In this document: positions 1-7,270 of the stretch, in pieces | Numbering within the stretch: the stretch's first letter is position 1 | How the letters are laid out: every line of letters starts with the position of its first letter | Assembly: GCA_900546465.1 (NCBI GenBank) | Contig: URCX01000003.1 | Location: forward strand, 1-31,344 | Reading direction: 5' to 3' | DNA length: 31,344 bases | DNA from: an uncultured Bacteroidota bacterium | GTDB lineage: Bacteria; Bacteroidota; Bacteroidia; Bacteroidales; P3 | The notes under the pieces: model-generated | Databases searched by the model: none | Told to the model about the DNA's origin: nothing | Seen by the model: only the letters and a program-made list of their open reading frames with translations | Program-made: the position numbers and the translations under genes

Positions 1-175
1 TTTTTTCCGGAAAAGAATTTGTGAGATTGCTCACAATGATGTCTTTTCTGTACTTGACAACATAGCAAAGCAAAAGGCGGATAAGAGAAGAAAGAACATA
101 CAAAAACCACATCGGCAACAGAGAAAGCGGCATCAGGATACCATAAAACAAGATGTAATTCAATACGGTTTGCAT
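1..175 (-). CDS. lipid A biosynthesis acyltransferase (LpxL/HtrB family), 5' end only
   Basis: This is the first 58 codons of a minus-strand gene that leaves the window at position 1. The start ATG (175-173) is preceded by a clear GGAGGG ribosome site, unusual for this genome. The N-terminus is hydrophobic, with a membrane segment in residues 5-38, followed by a basic stretch (KYRKD) and the motif NLTNSFPEK. In family knowledge, LpxL-type Kdo2-lipid A acyltransferases of Bacteroidetes begin with a membrane anchor, then V-x-YR-K-x-V, then N-L-x-N-x-FPE. The enzyme would add a secondary acyl chain to lipid A at the inner membrane. The catalytic HX4D motif lies outside the window and cannot be checked. 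It starts 20 bp after hslR and is probably co-transcribed with der and hslR. Confidence 0.75.
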   Translation of the reverse strand, partial: MQTVLNYILFYGILMPLSLLPMWFLYVLSSLIRLLLCYVVKYRKDIIVSNLTNSFPEK

Positions 176-195
176 AGCGTCCCTCCAATCGGTGT

Positions 196-579
196 TTATT
201 CGTCGTAAGCGTCTTGTTTGAAAGACTCCAATAAACGTCTGTCCTTCTTGCTAGGTCTTCCGATTCCTCTGTCCCGCACTTCAAAGACAAAGGTTCTTGC
301 CATTCGTACTCTTTCATACTCTTCCGAAGGTGTGAGGTCTTCCATGTATTTTTCCACGTCTTTGGCTCCGACCCTGTTTGACAACAACTGCTTTACCTTA
401 ACCCTCTTATGAAGTTGTTCTATGTTGACTTCATAAACCTCGTTCTCCTTTACTTCTCTTGAAGGCTTGACTTTGACTCCGTTACAGCTCACCTTACCCA
501 ATTTGCAAGCCTCTGCGGCAAGGTTTCTCGTCTTATACAACCTCACAGCCCAAAGCCATTTATCGATTCTCACCTCCAT
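196..579 (-). CDS. hslR: RNA-binding S4 domain protein, Hsp15 family
   Basis: This 127-aa protein has an N-terminal S4 RNA-binding domain (about residues 3-60: RIDKWLWAVRLYKTR, then a G-K-V-x-C-N-G turn and K-x-S-R-x-V), followed by a charged C-terminal extension ending in GRPSKKDRRLLESF. Hsp15 recognises free 50S subunits carrying a nascent chain and helps recycle stalled ribosomes. The S4 core, length and basic tail fit HslR rather than a pseudouridine synthase, because no catalytic domain follows. It lies 12 bp downstream of der and 20 bp upstream of the lipid A acyltransferase, so the three genes probably form an operon read from the der promoter. Confidence 0.85.
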   Translation of the reverse strand: MEVRIDKWLWAVRLYKTRNLAAEACKLGKVSCNGVKVKPSREVKENEVYEVNIEQLHKRVKVKQLLSNRVGAKDVEKYMEDLTPSEEYERVRMARTFVFEVRDRGIGRPSKKDRRLLESFKQDAYDE

Positions 580-591
580 ATTCCGCTCGAT

Positions 592-1905
592 TTACTTTTC
601 CCTGAAATAAATGCTTATCGGAACGCCTTTGAAATCGTACATGCTTCTTATGCGGTTCTCTACGAAACGTTTATAAGGGTCCTTGACATATTGCGGAAGG
701 TTGCAATAGAACACGAATTGCGGGTAAGCGGTCTTCAACTGCATTATGTATTTTATCTTCACATACTTTCCCTTGTACGCAGGGGGAGGATTTTGTTCCT
801 TCACGATGGGAAGAAGCCTTTCATTCAATTCCGAAGTGGATATTTTCCGACTTCTGGACTTGTAAACCTCCCTTGCGGTCTCCAATACCTTATATATCCT
901 CTGTTTGTTGATAACGGAAGTGAATACTATGGGTATATCATCGAATGGAGCGGTCTTCGCTCTTATCTTCTCTTCGAATTCCAAATGGGTTTTGCTACCC
1001 TTTTCCACCAAATCCCACTTATTGACAACGATAACAACACCTTTATTGTTCCTTTGTATCAATGAGAAGAGGTTCAAGTCCTGAGCCTGCAAGCCCTCCG
1101 AAGCATCTATCATCAGAATGCAGACATCAGCCGTTTCAATGGAGCGTATGGATCTCATGACAGAGTAAAATTCCACATCTTCCATCTCTTTATTCTTCTT
1201 TCTCACCCCTGCCGTGTCCACAATCAGGAAGTCAAAACCGAAAAGATTATACCTCGTACTCAAAGAATCCCTTGTCGTACCTGCCGAATTGTGAACGATG
1301 TTTCGAGGTTGACCGATTATGGCATTTATCAACGAACTCTTGCCGACATTCGGGCGTCCTACGACGGCTATCTTGGGAATTCCTTCGTATTCGTCCTCGA
1401 AACTCTCCTCCGTTTTGAAGTCCTTGACAACCTCATCCAACAACTCTCCCGTTCCGGAACCGTTTATTGCGGATATGGAATAAATATCACCCAAGCCCAA
1501 GGCATAGAACTCCACATGATCGTTGGCTCGCATAGCGTTATCGGCTTTATTTGCAACCAAAATAACCTTTTTATCCGTTCGTCTGAGCATATCCGCCACA
1601 TCTTCATCGCTTGAAGTAAGTCCATCTTTGACATCAACCATAAATATGATAACATCTGCCTCCTCTATTGCAAGTTGCACCTGCTTACGTATCTCCCCCT
1701 CGAACGCATCATCGCTTCCCATTATGTAACCGCCGGTGTCGATCACGGAAAACTCCTTGCCGTTCCATGCACACTTGCCATAATGGCGGTCTCTCGTAAC
1801 ACCGGCCTCGGAATGTATTATTGCATCTCTCGTTTCCGTAAGACGATTAAATAAAGTCGATTTCCCCACATTCGGTCTTCCTACTATAGCTACAATATTT
1901 CCCAT
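592..1905 (-). CDS. der: ribosome-assembly GTPase Der (EngA)
   Basis: The protein has two tandem GTPase domains and a C-terminal KH-like domain, the unique architecture of Der, which is essential for 50S assembly. In domain 1 the P-loop GRPNVGKST is at residues 9-17, followed by DTGG and NKAD. Domain 2 has a second GRPNVGKSS near residue 190, then DTAG and NKWD. The KH-like part covers about residues 345-437 and ends in GVPISIYFREK. I chose the ATG at 1905-1903 (437 aa). An in-frame TTG at 1929 would add 8 residues, but it overlaps the -7 promoter box at 1927-1934. First gene of the der-hslR-acyltransferase group. Confidence 0.96.
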   Translation of the reverse strand: MGNIVAIVGRPNVGKSTLFNRLTETRDAIIHSEAGVTRDRHYGKCAWNGKEFSVIDTGGYIMGSDDAFEGEIRKQVQLAIEEADVIIFMVDVKDGLTSSDEDVADMLRRTDKKVILVANKADNAMRANDHVEFYALGLGDIYSISAINGSGTGELLDEVVKDFKTEESFEDEYEGIPKIAVVGRPNVGKSSLINAIIGQPRNIVHNSAGTTRDSLSTRYNLFGFDFLIVDTAGVRKKNKEMEDVEFYSVMRSIRSIETADVCILMIDASEGLQAQDLNLFSLIQRNNKGVVIVVNKWDLVEKGSKTHLEFEEKIRAKTAPFDDIPIVFTSVINKQRIYKVLETAREVYKSRSRKISTSELNERLLPIVKEQNPPPAYKGKYVKIKYIMQLKTAYPQFVFYCNLPQYVKDPYKRFVENRIRSMYDFKGVPISIYFREK

Positions 1906-1926
1906 AAATTCAGTTCTAATCGCTTG

Positions 1927-1934
1927 CAAAGATA
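1927..1934 (-). promoter_or_regulatory. der promoter, -7 box TATCTTTG
   Basis: Read on the minus strand this is TATCTTTG, a perfect match to the Bacteroidetes -7 consensus TAnnTTTG. It lies 21 bp upstream of the der ATG, so the leader would be about 15 nt. I see no clear TTTG -33 element at the usual spacing. A 21-bp repeat array starts about 50 bp further upstream. Confidence 0.6.
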
Positions 1935-1986
1935 CTAAAAATAACCGAGAGCCATCTATATGCCGATTTCTGCCCTTTGTCGAAAC

Positions 1987-2070
1987 GCCGTTTCAGAAAA
2001 ATAGAAGGGCGTTTTAATTTTTTCTTTCGGCCTTTCGATTTCGTCAAAGGGCGTTTTGTTTTTATTTTGC
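1987..2070. repeat. 21-bp-period intergenic repeat array, copy A (4 units)
   Basis: Four consecutive units start at 1987, 2008, 2029 and 2050, each exactly 21 bp long. Their first bases are GCCGTTTC, GGCGTTTT, GGCCTTTC and GGCGTTTT, followed by a T-rich middle (ATTTT). Unit 2 matches a unit of copy D (from 24266) in 20 of 21 positions. The array fills most of the spacer between the serpin-like gene and the der promoter. The unit length equals two helical turns, so the T-tracts lie on one face of the helix. Confidence 0.7.
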
Positions 2071-2119
2071 GTCAGAAAATGATTTGCAAGAGGGTGAAAA
2101 AGTTGCTTTTGCATGTTTT

Positions 2120-3160
2120 CTATTTGCGGTAAATACCTTGCAGAATGATTGCTCCGGAGTTGCTGCCTTTGAGAAAGAAAAGGAATGGTTTGTTGAAGCA
2201 GATGTCTTCTTCGTTTTTGGCATCTATTATTTTGTCTTCCATGGATTTTTGCATGCTTTGGAGAAGTGCTTCGGTGGGTTTTTGAAGTTGTATTTTCGTA
2301 TGGAGCTTTGTTATATTATGTTGCCGAATTACCGTATCGCTTATTATTATGTCCGGGAGCAGTATCTCTGTTTCTGTGGCGAAGTCTTCAAATGAAGGAA
2401 AGGTAATACTTGTTTTCCTTTTTTCCATTCGGTCGGTAAGCTTTTTGTATTTCTGTTCTGTGAGTTCTTTGAGGTAATCCCTTATTTGTTTTTCATTTGG
2501 CATTATCAATAAAAGGCTGTAATTGCCGTTGCCGATGGGTATATCGCTTATTGTTTCTTCTTCTGTGGCTAATGTGTTGAAGTTTCCGGATAATCGGAAG
2601 AAGTTTCGTTTTGTTTTTTTTAGATTGCAGTCCGAGAAGAATGCCGGTGCGGTACTTAAAGCGTCTTCATACATCAGCGGCAAAAGGAAATCAATCTCGC
2701 ATTTGAATTCCCCGATTTTGGAAGTATCGGTTCGAGTGGAGAAAATCAAAGTTGAATCTATGGAGTGCATTGTTTGTTCCAACGAAAGGAAGTTGTTTTT
2801 GAGGTTTTCCGACCTTGTGTCGGAGAAAGCACAGTATTGTTCCAAGGCTTTGAGGTAATCTTCGTCTGTGCCGGTGAGGCATAATTCTTTCAGCAGGTAA
2901 AGAACCGAGCAGGCTTGATTATCCGAAGAACTATCCGATTGAAAGGTATTGCGTATCAGTTCAAAATTCAATCCGTTTGCCATTCGGAACAAGGCAATAT
3001 GTTCTTGCGAAAAGATTTCGGCAGGAGTGCCGGCAATGCTTGGGGCAGAAATGGAAACGCCGTACTGTTCTTTTTGTTTGTCTTTTGAACAGCAGACGAC
3101 AAAGAGAAGCAGAAATATTCCGCATATTGCTTCTATTTTTCGTATTGTTGCTTTTGCCAT
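2120..3160 (-). CDS. divergent serpin-like lipoprotein
   Basis: This 346-aa protein has an N-terminal signal segment ending in VVCCSK (Cys23 or Cys24 as possible lipidation site; the lipobox is non-canonical). Several blocks match serpins in order: a helix A/B-like stretch (residues 63-96), PIGNGNYSLLLIMPNE (208-223), an s6A/s5A-like stretch with KTSITFPSFEDF (249-260), a hinge-like KPTEALLQS (294-302), and the distal motif FNKPFLFF (322-329) followed by GAIILQGIYRK. Serpins are suicide inhibitors of proteases. Here the hinge lacks the small-residue run of inhibitory serpins (Pro at P15, Leu-Leu-Gln at P11-P9), and the middle (helices C-F, about residues 100-155) is short and poorly conserved. 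It may therefore be non-inhibitory or degenerate. It is transcribed alone. Confidence 0.65.
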   Translation of the reverse strand: MAKATIRKIEAICGIFLLLFVVCCSKDKQKEQYGVSISAPSIAGTPAEIFSQEHIALFRMANGLNFELIRNTFQSDSSSDNQACSVLYLLKELCLTGTDEDYLKALEQYCAFSDTRSENLKNNFLSLEQTMHSIDSTLIFSTRTDTSKIGEFKCEIDFLLPLMYEDALSTAPAFFSDCNLKKTKRNFFRLSGNFNTLATEEETISDIPIGNGNYSLLLIMPNEKQIRDYLKELTEQKYKKLTDRMEKRKTSITFPSFEDFATETEILLPDIIISDTVIRQHNITKLHTKIQLQKPTEALLQSMQKSMEDKIIDAKNEEDICFNKPFLFFLKGSNSGAIILQGIYRK

Positions 3161-3296
3161 GTGTAACTGCCGACTAAACCGTATATTTATACTAACTGAA
3201 AATTTGAATCTTTATTTCGAGAAATCGTAATATTGCTATGTTTTTTCTTTTTGCTCTTTTCTCATGATGGGACAATTAAGGGAAGAAATAAATGGC

Positions 3297-3330
3297 TTTT
3301 TGGTCAATTCCCGAAAAAGTTTTACCTTTA
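3297..3330 (+). promoter_or_regulatory. possible promoter for the fucosidase-dprA unit
   Basis: TACCTTTA at 3323-3330 resembles the -7 consensus TAnnTTTG with the last base changed. A TTTTGG -33-like element ends at 3302, giving a 20-bp spacer. It lies about 60 bp upstream of the fucosidase ATG. A second, weaker candidate is TAATATTG at 3228-3235. Neither is certain. Confidence 0.35.
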
Positions 3331-3389
3331 CAAACCGAAAAGAGCTTGCTTCGATAGAGAATATTCGAGTAGCATTATAACAAAAGACA

Positions 3390-5144
3390 ATGATGAAAAG
3401 ATGTATCACAATTATTCTTTGCTTGTTTGCAAGTATTTACTCACAGGCACAGACAGACACAATGGAGAAATTGAAAAACAGACCTTATCCGCAATGGTTC
3501 TCTGATGCGAAGTTGGGGATTTTTGTCCATTTCGGACTATATAGTGTGCCATCATACAGTGGCAAGGAGCAATATGCAGAGTGGTTTTATAAAGGTTTGA
3601 TTTCGGGAGACAGTCTTCGCATAAATTTTCAGAAAGATGTGTTCGGAAAGAACTTTCGTTACGAAGACTACAAAGATTTATTCAAAGCAGAGTTGTTCGA
3701 TGCCGAACAATGGGCAGAGTTATTCCGCAAGTCCGGTGCAAGATATGTTCTATTCACTTCTAAACATCATGACGGATATTGCATGTACAACAGTCGTTAT
3801 GCACAGGCTTGGTCTTCTGCAACGACTGCTCCGGCAAGGGATTTCTGTATGGAACTGAGCCGCGAGGTGAGGAAGAAAGGTTTGAGAATGGGTATGTATT
3901 ACTCTTTAACAGAATGGACAAATCCTTTGTACAGATGGACGGTGGATACGACCAAAAGCATAAATGAATATGTGGCAAAGCATTTGCACCCTCAGTTCAA
4001 GGAAATGGTGGATAAGTTTTTGCCTGATGTTATCTTCTCCGATGGGGATTGGGATTTCGACTATAAAACCTTTGGAAGTGAAGAATTGGTAAGCTACTAT
4101 TATGATAAGGTCGGTAAAGATGCCATAGTGAATAATCGTTGGGGCAAAGGCTTTGATCACGGTTATCTTACACCGGAGTATAGTGAAGCAATAAAAGAAA
4201 CCAACCGACCTTGGGCTGAGTGCAGAGGCTTGAGCCGTTCTTTCGGACTGAACAGAAATGCCGATTTGTCGAGTTATTTGACAAGTGAAGAACTGATTCG
4301 ACATTTTGTTCGCTTGGTTGCAGCGGGTGGAGGTCTGACAATAAATGTTGCTCCTGCAGCCGATGGAAGTATTCCTTTGCTTCAACAGGAACGTTTGTGT
4401 GATTTGGGAGAATGGTTGGAGTTGAACGGAGAAGCAATTTATGCTTGCAGCACTTTTGAAAAGCCGAATGAAACTTATGATGCAATGGCTTTGCGTTACG
4501 ATGAAAAGATTGATTTCGATTGGGTGAGGAATGCTCCTGCAAAAGGGGTGCCTGCGGATAACTTTACGATACATTGGCATAACGAAATGATACCGGAAAA
4601 GACGGAAAAGTACAAATTTTATCTTGAAGCCGATGATAATGCAGGTCTGCAAATAAAAGACGAAAACGGAGTGGAGGTTTTCCGACTTGCTGCGGAGAAA
4701 GAAATGGTACAAGCCGAGGTCAAATTAAAAAAGAACAGAAAATACTTTTTGGAACTCGTTTATTCGGAGAATACGGAAGAGGCTTTGGTAAAGTTGTTTT
4801 GGGAGAGTCCTTCATTTGAAAAGCAGGCTGTTTCCATACCCGGCAGGAAGTGGACGGGAGAAATGGATTGGGAACAAAGTTATGTTTGCTTCACCGTTAA
4901 CGATGACAATCTCTATGCAATAGCTCTTGAAGCTGTTTCAACGCAATTAAGTTTCATCTTGGAAAATGCTCCGAATGAAGACATGAAAGTATGTTTTCTA
5001 TCAACCAATCCTATATACCTTGATTGGAAATATAATAAGGCAACAAAGAAATTTACAATCGATACATCTACACTGCATCCTGCGGATGTGAAATCAAAGG
5101 GGGCTTACGTATTCAAGTTGGAAGGCTATATGAAAAACCGTTAA
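3390..5144 (+). CDS. secreted alpha-L-fucosidase (GH29) with PA14-like C-terminal domain
   Basis: The 584-aa protein begins with a signal peptide (about residues 1-20, cut near SQAQ). The GH29 catalytic barrel spans roughly residues 25-350: WFSDAKLGIFVHFG (36-49), SKHHDGY (124-130), and PDVIFSDGDWDFD (212-224), where Asp218 is the expected nucleophile. The region WAECRGLSRSFG (275-286) is where the acid/base residue usually lies. Residues about 388-475 (HWHNEMIPEKTEKYKFYLEA...) look like a PA14 domain, often carbohydrate binding, and a short beta-rich tail follows. GH29 enzymes release alpha-L-fucose from glycans such as mucin or milk oligosaccharides. Some GH29 subfamilies have other specificities, so the substrate is uncertain. 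A second ATG directly follows the first. dprA follows after 4 bp. Confidence 0.88.
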   Translation: MMKRCITIILCLFASIYSQAQTDTMEKLKNRPYPQWFSDAKLGIFVHFGLYSVPSYSGKEQYAEWFYKGLISGDSLRINFQKDVFGKNFRYEDYKDLFKAELFDAEQWAELFRKSGARYVLFTSKHHDGYCMYNSRYAQAWSSATTAPARDFCMELSREVRKKGLRMGMYYSLTEWTNPLYRWTVDTTKSINEYVAKHLHPQFKEMVDKFLPDVIFSDGDWDFDYKTFGSEELVSYYYDKVGKDAIVNNRWGKGFDHGYLTPEYSEAIKETNRPWAECRGLSRSFGLNRNADLSSYLTSEELIRHFVRLVAAGGGLTINVAPAADGSIPLLQQERLCDLGEWLELNGEAIYACSTFEKPNETYDAMALRYDEKIDFDWVRNAPAKGVPADNFTIHWHNEMIPEKTEKYKFYLEADDNAGLQIKDENGVEVFRLAAEKEMVQAEVKLKKNRKYFLELVYSENTEEALVKLFWESPSFEKQAVSIPGRKWTGEMDWEQSYVCFTVNDDNLYAIALEAVSTQLSFILENAPNEDMKVCFLSTNPIYLDWKYNKATKKFTIDTSTLHPADVKSKGAYVFKLEGYMKNR

Positions 5145-5148
5145 GAAA

Positions 5149-6285
5149 ATGACAGATGTTTATTCCCTCGCTCTTTGCAAGGTCAGAGGAATAGGTCCTG
5201 CCGTGGCAAAAAAACTTATGGACGTTTATCCATCGGCACAGGCTTTATTCGAGGAAACGCCTGCAAACTTGCAAATGCTGTTTAGCGGTAAAGAGAAAAC
5301 AATAGAGGATATTATAAGTCGCAAGATGTTTCCCCGTTGCCATGAAGAGCTTGAATTTATGGACAAAAACAAGATTCGTTGCTATTTCATAAAGGATGGA
5401 GATTATCCTTACAGGCTTAAGCAAATAGATTCGCCTCCTACATGTTTGTTCGTCAAGGGAGGAGGAAATTTAGACGCCGAAAGGACTGTTTCAATCATCG
5501 GTTCAAGACATGCAAGCGACTATGGAAAGTGGGTAACTGCCAATATAGTTCACGAATTAAAGGCTTATAATGCCTGTATCATAAGCGGACTTGCATACGG
5601 GATAGACTCGGCGGCACATATCAGTGCTTTGAATGAGGGATTGCCTACATTCGGTGTATTCGGTCATGGATTGGACAAAGTATATCCCGTTCAAAATTAC
5701 AATCTGGCTCAATCCATGTTGGCACAAGGCGGATTGATAAGCGAGTTCTTTTCTCTGACACCGGCAAATGCCTATAATTTCCCACAAAGAAACAGAATAA
5801 TTGCAGCATTAAGCGACTTGTGCATAGTCGTTGAGGGTGGTATAAAATCAGGTTCCATGATAACGCCGAGATATGCAAGAGAGTTCAACCGCGAAGTGCT
5901 GGCTGTTCCCGGCAGAATAGGAGATGTTTATTCGGAGGGTTGTAACAATCTTATAGCTTCTAATATCGCGGGTATATTATCGGACGTTACCGCTATCGGT
6001 TCGGTGATGAATTGGGATAATTTGCCGAAAGCGGATTTCGTACAAAAGCAAAAGACTTCTCCATTGAAAGAAAGTATTGTAGTAAAGGAGAAGAAACTGC
6101 CGGAAATGACCGAACAAGAGAAAATAATCTATGATTTCATTCGGCAAACAAAGAAAGCCGGCATCGATGATTTGCTCACACAATGCCGACTTGATTTTGC
6201 GACAGTAAGTATCTGCCTTATGAAACTCGAATTGAAAGGCTGCATAGCAGCTCTTCCGGGAAAAAGTTACGAATGCCTTATTTGA
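5149..6285 (+). CDS. dprA: DNA-processing protein DprA
   Basis: The 378-aa protein has the three parts of DprA. A helix-hairpin-helix region at the N-terminus (KVRGIGPAVAKKL, residues 8-20) is followed by the Rossmann-like DprA core at about 65-300, with GSRHASDYGKW, SGLAYGIDSAAH, FPQRNRIIAALSD and VEGGIKSGSMITPRYARE. A C-terminal winged helix (about 305-378) ends the protein. DprA binds incoming single-stranded DNA and loads RecA during natural transformation. It is widespread in Bacteroidetes whether or not competence is known. It begins 4 bp after the fucosidase stop, so they are probably co-transcribed despite unrelated functions. Its last 8 bp overlap the 3' end of gpsA on the other strand. 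Confidence 0.95.
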   Translation: MTDVYSLALCKVRGIGPAVAKKLMDVYPSAQALFEETPANLQMLFSGKEKTIEDIISRKMFPRCHEELEFMDKNKIRCYFIKDGDYPYRLKQIDSPPTCLFVKGGGNLDAERTVSIIGSRHASDYGKWVTANIVHELKAYNACIISGLAYGIDSAAHISALNEGLPTFGVFGHGLDKVYPVQNYNLAQSMLAQGGLISEFFSLTPANAYNFPQRNRIIAALSDLCIVVEGGIKSGSMITPRYAREFNREVLAVPGRIGDVYSEGCNNLIASNIAGILSDVTAIGSVMNWDNLPKADFVQKQKTSPLKESIVVKEKKLPEMTEQEKIIYDFIRQTKKAGIDDLLTQCRLDFATVSICLMKLELKGCIAALPGKSYECLI

Positions 6286-7264
6286 AATTATCGCTCAGCT
6301 TTTTTAATTCTCCTGCTGCGGACATTCCCTTATACAATATGTCATATACAGCCTCTGCAATAGGTAGAGAGACTTTTATATGCTCGTTTGCTTTGTGTAT
6401 GCAGTTCGCAGCATAATAACCCTCTGCAACCATAGCCATTTCCAACTGGGCAGACTTGACAGAATAGCCTTGTCCTATCATCTGTCCGAATGTTCTGTTG
6501 CGACTATGCTGCGAATAAGCCGTTACCAAAAGGTCTCCCAAGTAAACGAAACAGTTTATGTTTCTTTTTTGCGGTGCAACCGCATCAAGGAATACCTCCA
6601 TTTCCTGTGCTGCATTAGCAATTAAAACAGCTATAAAGTTATCTCCAAATCCTACTCCGCGGGCAATGCCGGCTGCAAGGGCGTAGATATTCTTCATAAC
6701 GGAGCCATACTCTATTCCTCTGACATCGCACGACGTTATCGTCTTTACAAAACGACATTCTAACGCTTTCGCAATTTCACAAGCAAACTCTTCATTATGA
6801 GAACCCACAGTAAGATAGGTTAACCTCTCCTGTGCAATTTCCTCGGCATGGGAAGGACCGCTCACAACTGCTTGATTATTCAAATCAATCGCAAAAACAT
6901 CATTGATATAATCGGCAACTATTTGATTTGTTTCGGGAATTATTCCTTTAGTTGCACAGATTAAGCGTTTATCTTTCAGTTCTTGCGGGCTTAATGAGCT
7001 GAGACTGCGAGCCACAAAAGCTGCCGGTATAACAAGAATAATGTTTCTGACCTTTGAAACAATCTCCTGTATATCTGTGGAGATATGAATCTTATTTTTA
7101 TCCAACTCACAAGAACGCAGATAGAGGGGGTTGTGCCCGTATTGCTCAACCCCGTCTGCTATTTCCTGCTCTCTGACCCACCAATGCACTTTTGTATGGG
7201 TTTCAATCGCAATTCTGACTATTGCCGTAGCCCAGCTGCCGCTGCCTAATACTGCAATCTCCAT
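6278..7264 (-). CDS. gpsA: NAD(P)H-dependent glycerol-3-phosphate dehydrogenase
   Basis: This 328-aa protein reduces dihydroxyacetone phosphate to sn-glycerol-3-phosphate for phospholipid synthesis in the cytoplasm. The N-terminal Rossmann motif is MEIAVLGSGSWATAI (residues 1-15; Ala replaces the usual Gly of GxWGTA). The middle carries CATKGI and SGPSHAEEIA, and the C-terminal catalytic part has MKNIYALAAGIARGVGFGDN with the conserved Lys. It also has the typical late segment MVAEGYYAA. It sits 6 bp downstream of the M49 peptidase gene and is probably read from that promoter. The 3' end overlaps convergent dprA by 8 bp. Confidence 0.95.
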   Translation of the reverse strand: MEIAVLGSGSWATAIVRIAIETHTKVHWWVREQEIADGVEQYGHNPLYLRSCELDKNKIHISTDIQEIVSKVRNIILVIPAAFVARSLSSLSPQELKDKRLICATKGIIPETNQIVADYINDVFAIDLNNQAVVSGPSHAEEIAQERLTYLTVGSHNEEFACEIAKALECRFVKTITSCDVRGIEYGSVMKNIYALAAGIARGVGFGDNFIAVLIANAAQEMEVFLDAVAPQKRNINCFVYLGDLLVTAYSQHSRNRTFGQMIGQGYSVKSAQLEMAMVAEGYYAANCIHKANEHIKVSLPIAEAVYDILYKGMSAAGELKKLSDNFK

Positions 7265-7270
7265 GATGTC

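Noticed and set aside
1906..1929. Longer der start at the TTG codon (1929)
   Set aside because: The TTG overlaps the TATCTTTG promoter box, and the conserved Der N-terminus begins at the ATG at 1905.
1987..2070. CRISPR-like array from the regular 21-bp spacing
   Set aside because: There are no conserved repeats separated by unique spacers of CRISPR length, and no cas genes.
3906..4712. 268-codon open frame antisense to the fucosidase
   Set aside because: It is fully inside a well-supported gene on the other strand, has no recognisable motif and reflects codon bias.
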